Assembly (NCBI RefSeq): GCF_000226095.1
Contig: NC_016474.1
Coordinates: 2,914,001 to 2,978,000, forward strand
Length of the DNA: 64,000 nt
Direction: 5' to 3'
From: Thermothelomyces thermophilus ATCC 42464
Lineage: Eukaryota; Ascomycota; Sordariomycetes; Sordariales; Chaetomiaceae
Part shown: one piece after another, positions 30,155 to 42,146 of the stretch
Numbering within the stretch: the first letter of the stretch is position 1
Layout of the letters: every line of letters begins with the position of its first letter
Notes under the pieces: model-generated
Databases searched by the model: none
The model's input: the letters and a program-made list of their open reading frames with translations, nothing else
Told to the model about the DNA's origin: nothing
Translations under genes and position numbers: made by a program

Positions 30155-31638
30155 AGATAATTCACTAGCTTCAGAGAGCTGGGTGTATATAACCGAATCG
30201 GGCGTTGTTCTGGAGAAGCGATGCACGTGGTGGAGCATCTCGCTCTGTATAGATCTCTAGAGGTCCTCTGTTCACGTTTGAATAACTCGGCGGAGTGACT
30301 CGGAGTCGCCGGGATGGTAATGTTTAGGATCTAGGCAGAATACTTGACGGTGTTTTGTCTGCTTTCGTCTTGGGAGAGAGGAGTTAGGTTACGGCAAGCG
30401 AAGACCCGAATATGTCGTGCCGGATGATGCTGCAGGAAGTCGATGGGCTCATAATGTATTTTTGATGGGTCACGTACCTTTAGTATGAGGAATTGAAGGA
30501 TGGGCGGAGTTAGCGGGAGCAGGACAGGACCAGCGGCGTCTAGGAGGGAAGAGCATGTCAGGGGCCCAATGCTGGAAGGAATTAATGAGGATACTTACGC
30601 AATAGAACACGACACCTTTATGTGAGGAGCTTCACACTTTTTGGATTGAAAGACCCCAGAACCTCTTTGTTTAAGATCGAAGTAGGAGAAAGACGAGTTA
30701 CTGCGAAGCTGCACATCTTGTTCCCTATTAAAATCGTTGTGAACCCCTTACAGGGTGATGTATCTCGTACATATTATGATATAGATGCCGCAACTTGACT
30801 GGCTCTTTCTTCTTCTTCTTCTTCTTCTTCTTCTTCTTCTTCTTCTTCTTCTTCCTCTTCCTCTTCCTCTTCCTCTTCCTCTTCCTCTTCCTCCTTTTTT
30901 TTCCCTCTAACCTATTCTTTCCCCTCGTTTTGAGCCTCGGCCTCCCATCCTTGGGCAAACCGTACTTAGAGCCAGCGTTGCAGTCACGTGCCGTCGCGTT
31001 TCTGCTGCGCGCCGTGCGAATCAGATGGCGCTTCCGGGGCCGGCTCACACCCCATTCTTGGCATCTTTTGGCATCTTTGGCACTTGGTATTTCTCTCGAG
31101 TGTTTCTTGCCGGGCGATACCTGGCATTTTTCTCATTTTTCTCATCGCGCTCCTGGCAGACTCGGCTCGTCGTGTCCCACTAAGTCGCTGTTTCAGCGCT
31201 CTGCTCTTCTGTTCCTTTCTCGTCTCGACTGTGCTAAGTCGACCATTTTTGCAGAGTGAGTAACGGCGGGTGAACTGTTGCCGTGAGCTAAATTCCCTTT
31301 GTCAGCTTGATCCAACTTGGGTTTCCAATTTGGATTTGTGTGGGAGTCGCTGCCTTGCTCGCCGCGTGAAACTCTCACATCGGCTCGGGAGAGAACCATG
31401 GTCCCCTGTTCTCGTGTGCCCGTCCTTCCCTGTGCCAGGCAGAGTCTCATACCATGACGATGGGCTCTTCAAGCGACATATATACTCTGCTGAAGGGGGT
31501 CTGATGCGTAGCAGAGAGAGACTATAATTCCTACAGGGCTTATAACGGCTAACTTGATTAATTAGGTCAAAGGACTTGGCGATACAAGATTTTGCTAGCC
31601 CTTAGCCCTCTTCGTTTTGCTGGTGCTATCGTGGCGAG
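30155..31638. other. Intergenic region with a pyrimidine microsatellite
   Basis: This contains the LCB2 3' flank, a long CTT/CCTCTT microsatellite, and the pyrimidine-rich upstream region of the DUF4211 gene. No other gene is seen. Confidence 0.55.
30806..30891. repeat. (CTT)n then (CCTCTT)n microsatellite
   Basis: About 16 CTT units run to roughly 30853 and grade into about six CCTCTT units. The tract is pure pyrimidine on the + strand. Confidence 0.95.
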
Positions 31639-31720
31639 ATGGTGAAGCCGCGAAGAGAGAAACAGCAAACGCTGGAGGCCACGCTTGGTGAGAATGCAAC
31701 CCCCCCCACAATCACCAAAC

Positions 31721-31772
<52 letters not shown>

Positions 31773-33650
31773 TATGAAAGCAGCCTTGCTAATCAGATGA
31801 CCCCCAGGCCGCCCCCCGGTGAGGCCCACTATCAAAACTCCCAGAAAGAGCAAGCCCAAACAGAATTCAAGCGCACCGGCGTCCAGTTCGCCAGCCAAGA
31901 TCGAAGAAGCTGCAAGGAGCTCGCCTCTGGTGCCGTCGTCTTCTTTCTTGCATTCATCCCAGGTGCTTGGGAGTGCAAGGAAGAAGAAGGTTGTTTATGA
32001 TGATTCCTCTTCGGAGGAAGCCAGTGAGGATGAAGCACAAGCGGTGACACTGCCAGTCGTGAAGACGGGCAGAAGCAGGCAGCGTCAATCCTCAGAGCCG
32101 GAGTCGAGCACTAGCTCGTCCGACGAGGAGGAAGACCCCCGGGGAGACAGCATCGATCGCAACGATGGCGGGGATGGTGTGATTGACGAGGATGAGGATG
32201 ACGAAGATGAGGACGACGCACCCCTGGCTGCTCCGACAACCAGGCGTAAGAGACGCTTGGTTGCTGACGAGAGTGATGAGGATGACCGGCCGATAGTCTC
32301 ATCGCCTATCAAGCGGCGCCGGCTCGTTCGCGGGAATCTCCCCTCCAGTTCCCCAGAACAGGGCAACACTGATGAGGACGAAGAGGAAGCGCCTGCACCA
32401 ACCCCTGCGAGACCTACCCGGGCCAGACGGAAACCACTCACCAAAAAAGAGAAGGCACGGGAGCTTCTGCGCCGGAAGCGCGCAGGTGAGGTTATCAACG
32501 AGGACGAGGAGATATCATCATCTGAGAATGAGCCAGTAAAGGCCATGTACGACACTGATTCAGATCATGTCGCACTTAATGAGTTTGAGGATGACGAGGA
32601 AGGAGTCTATGAGCCCAAGGTGGATGATGAGAAGGAAAGGAAGGCCAAGAAAAAGAAGGAGAAGGAGGAGGAGGAGGAGGAGACAGACGAGGCGGGAGCA
32701 GACGGCGAGAGCGAGGCGGAGAGCATGGATGACTTTGTCGTTGATGACAGCGACGCCCCCATCGGAGCGCCCGATCTTGATATACCCCTGAAGTTTACAA
32801 GACACTCACACAAGCATCTCAGAGAACATTTTCGCGATGCCATAGAGTGGCTCGTGCACCTCAAGATCAACCCCGGCTTCTCCGAGAGGGAGCATCCGCT
32901 CTTCCGCATGGCGTGGAGAAAGCTGGATGACGAGGTGCGCGGCCTCGCGACATCCAAGTTTTCTTCCTCCGCTTGGAAGTCAGACTTCCAAATGGCGCTC
33001 CGCGCGCGACCAGAATTCACCAGCGCCGAACTTCCCAAGGGCGATATGCTCGAGTCTCGGAGCTGTGATGCTTGCGGCAGGAGTGGCCATCCCGCTCGGT
33101 AAGTTTAAGTTCACTTGGCCAAGACATCACGATCAAGGGCCAAGAGAAGACTTGGCGCTGACTCTCCATTACTTCCAGGCACATAATGACCTTCAGCGGC
33201 ACACCGTACTTCAAGGACGCGGCCAAGCTCTACCGCTTCCTCCAGCCCGTCGAAGCCAACAGCAGCGACTCCGCCTCCGCCTCCGCCTCCGACTCCCACG
33301 ACGAGGACGAGGAAGCGGACGAGGACGAGGACGGCAACCTGATTCCCAAGGAGTCCAAGCAGTGGTTCATCGGCGCAGTCTGTAACAGCAACGCCGAGAC
33401 GGCCCACACCCTCATGCACTGGAAATTCGCCCTCCTGACCTGGGTGGAAACACGTCTGCACGAAGAGGGCTATATGGCGCCCAGCGCGCTCGCCGAGCGG
33501 GAGCGCATGCGACCCAAGAAGAAATACAAGCTCGTCGACAAGATCATGAGCCGGTGGGTGGAGAGCGGGGTAGTCAAGGCCCTGTACCAAGACTTCAAGG
33601 GCACCATCGAGCAGGCGAGGAATAAGCCGACTACCGGGAGACATCGTTAG
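31639..33650 (+). CDS. DUF4211-domain acidic protein, probably nuclear
   Basis: Three exons: 31639-31687, 31808-33098, 33179-33650, about 603 aa. The short first exon (MVKPRREKQQTLEATL) resembles a PIP-box-like QQTL motif, but I would not claim PCNA binding. The first half is highly charged, with long Asp/Glu/Ser runs alternating with Lys/Arg patches (KRRRLVRG, KKKEKEEEEEETDE). From about residue 324 (DFVVDDSDAPIG) to about 470 is the DUF4211 region: FTRHSHKHLREHFRDAIEWL, KINPGFSEREHPLF and the zinc-ligand-like CDACGRSGHPARH, with the last arginine codon split by the second intron. A final helical part (WFIGAVCNSNAETAHTLMHW) completes the fold. The first intron holds a 48-nt A run. Function is unknown; composition suggests a chromatin or nuclear role. 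Confidence 0.88.
31722..31769. repeat. 48-nt poly(A) run inside intron 1 of the DUF4211 gene
   Basis: An uninterrupted run of A sits between the donor at 31688 and the branch point (GCTAAT, near 31788). Its true length may be affected by sequencing slippage. Confidence 0.9.
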
Positions 33651-34681
33651 ACGCTCCGAGACACGCAATAGGATTGTTTGGATTGGATCATGTAAGGCGA
33701 TACCGTAACATGCATGATACCAGAAGGATCTCCTTCTGGGTGACGGGCATGGAGATGCTCGGGTCTTTTGGCCACTGAGGAGAGAGGTCACGGGCACAAG
33801 AATGATAACCCGCGAACTTTATTCGGAGTTCATGCTTTGGGTTTATTGCGAGATGGTTCGGAAAATGGAAGCGCGATGATTTGGGCAGGTCAGTCTAAAG
33901 CCCGTATCTAACTTAGATGCTGGTTCTGTTCGGTTGCCAGTGCGCCAGTGCGCCTGATGAAAGAGCGTGCATGACACCGCTCGCACGTCGGTGCTAACCT
34001 TCGAAAGCACCAAATACAGCCAACCGAGAGAAATCTGGAACAAGAAACATGACCGGTGAATGAAGACGCACGCCCATCTTGACAGGCAGCCAAATGCATG
34101 TGTAATCAATACAAGTCGCCAACCCATGGCATCGCAGCAATATGGACTATCAGACAAGAGAATGCCCCCGTTTTATTTTCCCCAAACCCCTTGCTCTCCA
34201 AAAACAGAAGAACGGGACAAAGAAAAAAAATGAAAGAAAGAAACAAAGGAAAAGAAAGGGGAGAAGCACAGTTCAGCCCATTCGACGAGTAATGCCCAAC
34301 CAAGCCCCAAGTTCCAATTCAAACCCGAGCCTGTCAGCGCACCTCGCTTACAAAAGATGGAGCGCCAGGAATATCCGTGGCCAGCATGCTACAGGATACG
34401 TATGCTCTCTTTCCCTCCCACAGGTTTCCTCGATACGTCCCTGGCGACCGGCTAGACGTGCACTTGGCATCCGGTAAGCCAGGCTCGTTACTCCCTACCC
34501 CATTGCAGCCCAACACGGGGTGACGTGCCAAGCCCGGGGCCGTCGCCAAGCCTCCTCTGCATGTCTGGTCAAGCTGCCGCACAACGGACGAGGGTAAAAG
34601 CGTCCTCCCCGACTCCCAACTCCAGCCCACAACCACCCCCAACTGGGGTTAAAACCATCACAGGTCGCCGCTGCCAGGTCC
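33651..34681. other. Convergent intergenic region
   Basis: This lies between the 3' ends of the DUF4211 and Ste50 genes. A purine-rich patch is seen at about 34200-34265. No gene is recognised. Confidence 0.55.
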
Positions 34682-36290
34682 CTAAATGATGCCTCCCGGT
34701 GGGTCATAGCCCACACCGGTGCTCCTGGCCCCACCCGCGGCAGCACCTGAACCTCCGCCAAGCCCGGCACTCCCGGGCCCATCGCCGGCAGCGCTTTCTG
34801 CAGGTGCGTTGTTGGTCTTGCGCAGCATAAACATGGGCTTTTTGCCCTCCTTGTCCAGCTGCTTGAATAGGATGAGGGGCTTCTCGTCAAGCGCCAGACA
34901 GCGCTCCTGGTCGCCGTAGACAATGTACAGCGCGTACTGGTCCCAGGGTGCGTTGATCTGGTACTTCTTGAGCGCCGCTGGGAGCACCTTGTAGCACGGG
35001 TCATCCATGCTGACACGGAACGACTTGAAGATCTCGACAGAGGCGTTGTTCGCCGCGCCGGGAGTTTCCGGGGCTGGTGTTTGCATCCTGCGGGGCGCCG
35101 TGTTCTTGGATTGGTTGTAGTGATCGTCCTGGCCGAAGGTGGAGCGGGATGAGGGCGTTGTCTGGTCGGCGGAGCGGTAGGACCGCGCGCCGAGTGTCGT
35201 GCCCGTGAGCATCCCAGTGGGCGGGGAGGTGGGGCTCGGCATATTGGGGGAAGGGTAGGATGGTGACGAGGAGCTTCCGCCGGTGCCGTTCATGGCGGCT
35301 AGATGCGCCGACGAGTGGACGGCTCGTTCGGCGGCGCTGGAAGGGTCGAGCGTCTGTTCGACTATCGAGCGGTCGTGGGTTGTCTGGAGGTGGGTCGGGG
35401 ATGTGGCTTTTGGTGTCGTTCCGAGCATGATCTTCTTGGTCGAGTATTGGCGTTTCACCCCCGCGCCCGACTGACCCGCGGTGGATTGTGCGGGTGCGGG
35501 GGGCGAGAGAGAGTTCTCGTAGGCCGGGCCGTTATTGCTGACGTTGGGCAGAGGCTGCTGGGCATCTTTCACCATCCGTACTGCTGGCAGCACGTCTTCT
35601 CGCAACCTCCTGTAATCCTCCATCAACCTGCGAATGTCTTGCTCAACCAATGCTATCCTCTCATCCCGGAGACGCAGCTGTTCCACCAGCTGCTTGATGT
35701 CCTTCAGAGTAGCGTAAGACGATTGTGCTTGCGTCTCGGCAGCTGCAGTCCCCTGCGTTAACCTATGCAACGCCCGGGCAGCCTTCAGAGCATGACTTAC
35801 TCAGCGGCATATAATGGTCGGGCTCGATGGGCACGTCTTGGGCCTTCTTGACATCGTACACCGACTTGAGGATTGTCAGTCGGTGCCCAACGCTGTTGAT
35901 CCCCATCGCCTTGAGGTCCTCGTGTTGCAGGGCAACGAGGGCCTCGCCGACGATTTCATTCTCTTAAACGAGGCATGTCAGCGGCATCAATCGATCGTAG
36001 CCTGACCGTTTGTACTCACCGATAAAGATGTCTGAGTATTGTTGTAAGCCTATGCTGGCGATAAAGTCTGCACATTCTTCGGCGGTCCACTCGGATATGA
36101 TAGTCTCGGGGAGTCTGTCGGCACTCGAACGGTAGCCGTACGTAGTGGGCGTATGCTCGGCTGATTGCGGGTCGGAATCGATGGGAGAGGTCTCGACGTC
36201 CGTAGCGATCGGGGAGCTGCCGTGAATGTCTCTCTCGTACTCGTCGTCGGCATCCGACTCCGCATACGCCGTCCCCGAGTCAAAGTTCAT
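34682..36290 (-). CDS. ste50: Ste50-type MAPK adaptor (SAM and RA domains)
   Basis: Ste50 tethers the MAPKKK Ste11 to Ras/Cdc42-type GTPases at the plasma membrane in mating, filamentation and osmotic signalling. Minus-strand exons: 36290-36020, 35962-35801, 35742-34682, about 497 aa. The SAM domain is at about residues 67-130 (WTAEECADFIASIGLQQYSDIF, then ENEIVGEALVAL, LKAMGINSVGHRLTIL). A coiled coil follows near 150-195 (LRLRDERIALVEQDIRRLMED). A Ser/Pro/Thr-rich linker leads to the Ras-association domain at about 380-460 (SVEIFKSFRVSMDDPCYKVL, YALYIVYGDQERCLALDEKP). The second junction uses the CTGCAG acceptor, since the nearer GCAG would break the frame. The end is Gly/Ala-rich. Domain order and length match the family. 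Confidence 0.95.
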
Positions 36291-38802
36291 GGCTGGAAAG
36301 ATCGGGGCTCTTCACGGCCTAGGCTTGCGGCAAGTGCCAGGCTTGGGGTAATTGATGTCGCTTCGGAAGACGCCAGGCGGGGGTGCAAGTGAGCGGCAAC
36401 CCCGAAGGAGATCGTCCGTTGGGCGTGCGGGGTCAAGCGAAGGGAGCGTGTCAAGCTGGGGAGGCAAGAGCAAGTGTTTTACGTCGGCTGGAAAGAGCGA
36501 CGATTTGGATTCTGCTCGGCGGCTGCAGGTCGTGGCCGATTGGGTGTCGGAGGGGAGGAGCGGTTAGCAATGGGGTTACCGGGAAGCTTCGGTCCCTCGA
36601 TGCGGCAGCGATGGCAGGTCCTCAGTGCACGAGAGAGGCTTCGGGAAAGGCTTCGAGCTCCCAAAACTGCGAGCAAAAGGCAAAACAGCGGCAGCAAAGT
36701 GAGGCCTGGTGGAATTGCTCGGGTGGTCTCGATGCGGGCGGAGGTTGTTGACTGCGGTGCTTGGTTAGGTTCAACTAGCCGCTCGCTTGGCCGCCTGGAA
36801 GTGGTTCCTTGCCGAACTTGTCCTAGCGTCAAATTTGCCCTCGCGCCCCTGCCTTCTGCCACACCCCTGTTGGCCTTAGCTCGAGGCTTGGCCAGGATCC
36901 CTTTTTCTCAAGGGCAGGAACTGATTCAACTGATGTCACGCCCCCGAGATTCCAAGCCTTCTTTTGATACTTTGTACCGCGCACCGAATAAAGGTGCACC
37001 GTATATACACTATGCAGTATATGGTACATACATATGGGCAGGTGTCTTACCTAGGAACTGTACGGAGTACTGCGTGCAAGTAGTAAACCGTAGGTGCTTT
37101 CCTTGGAAACCGTGACGGTTACCCAGTACTAGCACACCTGACAAATGATTTTCGCAAGGGTCGTGCAGACATGCTTGATGCCAGGTACGCCCAACCTATC
37201 CACATACCCCAACCGACTTACAAGTGCACTAGTTTGCTGCAGACAATGCGATTAAACGGTCCAGAGTACTCCGTAGATAGGGTCGGTTCCTGCGTCTCGT
37301 GACATCAAACTGCGCGTGCGCTTGGTCTAATCCCATTCCGAGTCCGACATCAACGCACAAAGACCATGGTTTGATTTTGGTAGGTTGCTGCATGCTTTCA
37401 GATATCCCTTTCCCCCGCTCCCCCCCTTCTTCCGCCGAGCTCAGAAGCTTGTTATACGATCAGTCACCGCGCTGCGATTCTTTCTTACAGAACCCCGCCG
37501 AATAATCCAGGATCGACGTTGCAGCGCCTGCCAGCTTCGTGCATACACCGGCCGTTGTCAAACAGATCCAGCAGGTTTCGATCTGCATCTACGTATAGAG
37601 TAGTATTTCAACTGGCTGCCCCAATTGTGCCCGTTGCAGTCGTGGTTGGCAGATTCGTCTCAACTCAATCCCTTATCACAGCGGACCAAACCCCGTGTCA
37701 CCCGGCGAACCAATGACATCGGCAAAGGGCTCCTTCCCGCATTTGAAGAGATTATTCCATTTTTTTCCTTTTCTTCCCTTTTTTTTTTCCTTTTTTCCTT
37801 TTTTTCTTTCTTATTTCCCTTCGAACAGTCGCTCGCCACAGGTCGCGCCAGAGACACGCGACCCCTGCTGTTCCGCGTCCCAGGCCAGGCCCTCGAACAA
37901 GGTCCGAGTTAAAACCGCCGGGTTCTGGGCCGTCCAGACAACCCCCGGCCTGGTCACCCCGCGTTTCACTTTCGCGGCCGGGCCGGTCTCTCTTCCATCG
38001 AGCCAGCACGGGGATGTGTCCGCCCTGCCCGTGGACCTATCAGCGGCTGCCATCCAGTCTCCGAGTCGAAGTCTCGATCGAGAGGGGGGAACATTCTGGA
38101 GTTGTTCCTTGACCAATGCTACGCTGCAGTGTGGTTGAAACAGTAGGAGAGAGCTTGCAAGCTTCCAAACGCCGAGTGCAAGGAGATACCGAACCAGGGA
38201 CAGCCAATTTGGTGTAAGTCATTGGTTCTAGAATAAAGATCGCCCCAGTCCAGATTTTTGAGGAGGTAGAACTCGAGGTCCCGCTTCGGGAGAGTGGGCG
38301 AAAGATGAATATTTATGCTCGGCACAGAAATATGGGGGCACGATCGGAAGTGACTCTAGTGCCTAAACACAGAGTCACGAGTGTCATGGTCCTTGAGCAA
38401 CCTTCGTCATATGGTGGTGGTGGATGAGGAACTAGGTGCAAGGATTCCGCACATCGGAAACATTCAATGTTTACGACGTACGCGTAATAGATTCGATCTC
38501 GATAACGACCGTCTGCTAATGGGGGTGCTATGCGCGTTTGACAAGATGGTATCACTCTTTTCATCAATTACACGTCCCACTCCACTATGCCTTCCAAAAG
38601 ACTATACGGAGTATCATAACCTCATGCCGCGCTTAAAATGGCTGTCGTAAATAGAAACACAGTTCGCCAAGGCTCCTCCTGCCCCCTTTCCCCTCTCCCC
38701 TCCGCGCGCGCGCGAAAGAAGAGGAAGGCACCAGCTCCCTGCCCCCTCCAGGACACTGATTGATTCCGAAACGAGAGTCCTCCGCTTCCCCTAGATTGGC
38801 CG
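36291..38802. other. 2.5-kb intergenic region with pyrimidine tract
   Basis: No gene is recognisable. Dispersed-motif copies lie at 37061-37070 (TACGGAGTAC), 37266-37275 (GTACTCCGTA) and 38605-38613 (TACGGAGTA). A T/C tract spans about 37755-37820. Confidence 0.55.
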
Positions 38803-40389
38803 CTACCAATGCGAGCTGCTCTTCTTCTGCACCCTCTTCCTCTCCTCCTCCGACTTCCTCCTCCCCGACGGCCTGAGACCCTGACCATGGCCCTGGCTCT
38901 GCAACTGGTGCAGCCCGTCAGCGGCTCCCTTCCACAGCGCATTCAGCGTGCTGGAGTGAAACGGTCCCTGCTGCTGCGGCTTCTGCCCTCCGTGGCCCCC
39001 TCCCCCAACGAGGGACGGAGGCGGCGGGCACGAGTACGGCCCCGCGCTGACCGGCCTCGGGGGTAGGGCGGGCGGCGCTCCGCACCCCCAGGGGCTGAGT
39101 TGCTGCTGGGGCGACCCGCCCGGGGCAGCGGCCGTGTGAACCGGCGGGGGGCCCGGCGAAGGAGGCACCGGCTGGGCGGCGGTCCGTGGTGGGTGGGAGG
39201 GGCGGCCGGAAGGGAGCTCCTGGCCCTCGACGCCGTACAATTTGCGCAGGCGTTCCGTCTCCTTGGCGACCTCGGCCTCGCGACGGCGGCGCTCCTTCTC
39301 CTCCTCCTCCAGCATCTTCTTGATGCGCTTCTGCTCGGCGCGCTCAGCCTTTTCGCGCTCGGCTTTTTCGCGCTCGCGTTGCTCGCGCTGCTCACGCTCG
39401 ACCATGGCCTGCAGGCGGCGTGTCTCGGCGTCGATCGTGGCGGGTGGCGGGGGGGTGTTCGTCTTCGGTGCTGCTGCAGGTACAGTGGAGGTGGCGTTTT
39501 GAGGAGGAGGGACATTGGCGAGTGCTCCGGACATGGCCGCTGGGGTTGCCACAGCTGCGCTGGCGGCGGGGCGTGAGTTCTTCCTCTTGGCTCCGTTGAG
39601 AACTGGAGTTCCACCACCCCGGACGTTGAAGAGGTTGGGCTTGGGGACCAGCCAGAAGTCTTTGATGACCTCGGAAGCTAGCAGCAGGACTAGTTCGAGC
39701 CCCTTACGGTCCTCCAGCTCGACCCGGTGAAGGTTGGGCTGATAGAGGGTCAAGACGCTCTCGCGGGAGGCCTTGAACAGCGCGACGGTGATATCGGGCT
39801 CCTTGTTTTTGCGTGCGCCAACCCTCTTCCCCGTCATGTAGCACGTCATATCCTTGCTGAGCAGGCCGTCCTTCTTCCACCGAAACATGATACGCGAGAT
39901 CAAGTCGGCAGCTGCAGGCGAGCTGTTCTGCTGTTCGCGGTCCAACTCGCTGGCCGTCGGGGTGCGAAATGACCTCTCGGGGAGCTCGAACTCCCACGTG
40001 TCGCTCTTCCCCCATGAGCCGGGGACCAGCTTGACCGTTACCGACTGGTCGGGATTGTAAAGCAGAACAGTGAAGCTGTCTGGGACAACCGCCACGGCTG
40101 GGGCTGAGGGTGCACCGGCCTGAGCTTGGGCGCGGATCTCGGCGGCCGAAAGGGTGGGTTGGGACCATTCGGGCTCGACCACGACCTCCCCGTAGACCAC
40201 GCCGGTGTTGTACGGATCGCATATTGCAATGCCGTACTTATTCTGAGCAGCGGGCAGTGAGGGGTCCGCCCGCCGGATCAAATACTCGGGTGTCGGCTCG
40301 GATCCGTTCTGTGTGAAATACAGTATGCTTGAGTGAGGGTTATCGGAGGACTGCTTGAGCCGGAAAGCTGGCAGGTTTTCGTCGAGCAT
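38803..40389 (-). CDS. Conserved-looking fungal protein of unknown function
   Basis: A single-exon frame of 528 aa from ATG 40389. The first 270 residues look folded, with beta-like segments (SSILYFTQNGSEPTPEYLIRR, SFTVLLYNPDQSVTVKLVPG, TWEFELPERSF) and a helical part (LISRIMFRWKKDGLLSKDMTC, ITVALFKASRESVLTLYQ). Residues about 320-390 form a highly charged Arg/Glu coiled coil (REQREREKAEREKAERAE). The last 130 residues are Pro/Gly-rich and disordered, ending in a basic Ser-rich tail. I do not recognise a named domain and assign no function. The gene is divergent from RPS18. Confidence 0.85.
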   Translation of the reverse strand: MLDENLPAFRLKQSSDNPHSSILYFTQNGSEPTPEYLIRRADPSLPAAQNKYGIAICDPYNTGVVYGEVVVEPEWSQPTLSAAEIRAQAQAGAPSAPAVAVVPDSFTVLLYNPDQSVTVKLVPGSWGKSDTWEFELPERSFRTPTASELDREQQNSSPAAADLISRIMFRWKKDGLLSKDMTCYMTGKRVGARKNKEPDITVALFKASRESVLTLYQPNLHRVELEDRKGLELVLLLASEVIKDFWLVPKPNLFNVRGGGTPVLNGAKRKNSRPAASAAVATPAAMSGALANVPPPQNATSTVPAAAPKTNTPPPPATIDAETRRLQAMVEREQREQREREKAEREKAERAEQKRIKKMLEEEEKERRRREAEVAKETERLRKLYGVEGQELPSGRPSHPPRTAAQPVPPSPGPPPVHTAAAPGGSPQQQLSPWGCGAPPALPPRPVSAGPYSCPPPPSLVGGGGHGGQKPQQQGPFHSSTLNALWKGAADGLHQLQSQGHGQGLRPSGRRKSEEERKRVQKKSSSHW

Positions 40390-42146
40390 CTTGCTTGTTC
40401 AAGGGCCCGCCTGTTCACCTGCCCACGGCTCACGTGTTCAAGGAATCGGCGTCCCTTTCTGTGCGGCCGAGATGCCCGATTCCACAGCCCAGCGAAAAAA
40501 AAAGGAAAAGAAGGGTAGTCGCGGCTTTGTTCGTTTGAACGGGGAAAGGTACTACAAGTCGATGCCTGCCAGGCTTTGTCTTGCTCCACCCTCGGTCCCG
40601 AAGTACAAGGCAACCACAATAAAGAGGATATATTCCTGGTTTTTCAGGGATAACGTTAGACTGCTGACGAAGCCTGGGTGGGTTCAGGCGCTGCATCCAT
40701 GTGCTCATTCATCCTTCTCCGGAGGGGTGACATCTTTGGCACGAGGCTGAGCTCAGTCAGGCACGGGATGCGCCTTGTTCGCCGCAGCTGCAGGCCGTTT
40801 ACCCAGCCGGCCCCGCCATCTCGCACAGTTTTGGGAATTAGAACGACGATTGCAAGGAGCCCCACCAAAGCCCCTTGTCGCTCACGTCACCCTTCGGCTC
40901 ATCAGCCACAACCGGGTGGAACCGCCCAGAAGATCGCTGGTTAGCGAATCCGAGTTACACAGTTACTTCACAGTATGGAATATTCGCGTTAACATGCGAG
41001 CTCCGGACACTTGACCATGCCTTGAGAGCCACGAATGAGTGCTTTCCCCCCTTTATCTACTGTGCATTCCAAAATGGCTTCCAGCTAGCGCAGCCAAATG
41101 GTCGCCCACTGAGAGTGACCTTGAGAAGTCTCTTCCAAGTTCAACTTGTCGCGGCGGGCCTTGAGCTCGTCAGCGTGCCAACTTCCCCCACAAGGACTTG
41201 CTTTACAGGAAGCGCCCCTCGAGGCTGGCGGGCCAAATCATTAATTAAATAAAGGTCACCGACAGGGACACTAGAATGATCAGCCCGCGTGTGATAACCT
41301 CGCCAGCAGGAAAACTAGGCTTAGCATGTTCTTCGTAGCCCACGGGTCTTGTTCTGTTGCCCCGCGCTGGATGGATAACAAACTCTTATAAGCGGACGAC
41401 AGCCATTTTGGCGGTGCTGCGCGCCGCAAAGCCGCCGCTGTAATCCGTAGTCCACCTTTTCCTTGGCCGTGTAGCGCTGCGCCTTAAGGGGTTTCCCCGT
41501 CACCCCCGCGTTGCTGATTAGGCCGTCGAGAAAAAAAACGGCAAAGGCCGCGTCCCGTTGATGAACCTCTGCAGCAGGGCTTTGGCGAGCTCACATATTA
41601 TACACCCCGTCCACAGCACTTTGGGTGCAACAAGGGGCGATTGCCCGCTGGCAAGCAAGCCCTCCCCCTTTTCTCATGATCAACTCGGACGTGATTGCTG
41701 CTCCCTTGACCAAGGCAGGCCAAGACGAGACCTAGCAAACAGCTTGCATTGCTCACCAGGAAGGTTCTAAAACCTCGTCGAACGAGTGAATACTGGGTAT
41801 GAATGATGTGACCTCACCCGATTGGAGGCAAGTTCCCGAGCACCAATCGACTGAACAAACGATACTTCCTGTAAGTACCGATGTGCGAAGAACGAAGTTC
41901 CAATTTGGTCCGTTCCTTCCCCTTTTTGGCAGAGAGCTCGCGTTTCAGGTCATGAAGGGGCAAGGGTTAGGGTCGTCATTGAAGCCAAGTCCCATTTGGA
42001 TTTCTGTCAGTGCGTTACTGCCAGGTTGCCCCACCACGTGACCGCACAGAAATTCGAAAACCTATCGCGGCACAAATTTACTGGACTTCCTTCCCACGAT
42101 CTCGGACAAGCAAGTTAGCCACGAGTGCCGGACCACGTTGCCCATC
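40390..42146. other. Divergent promoter region between the unknown gene and RPS18
   Basis: No gene is recognised. One motif copy (TAATCCGTAG) lies at 41441-41450. Confidence 0.5.

Noticed and set aside
33111-33797. Antisense open frame over the 3' half of the DUF4211 gene
   Set aside because: It overlaps confirmed exons and an intron and has low-complexity composition with no domain; a strand shadow.
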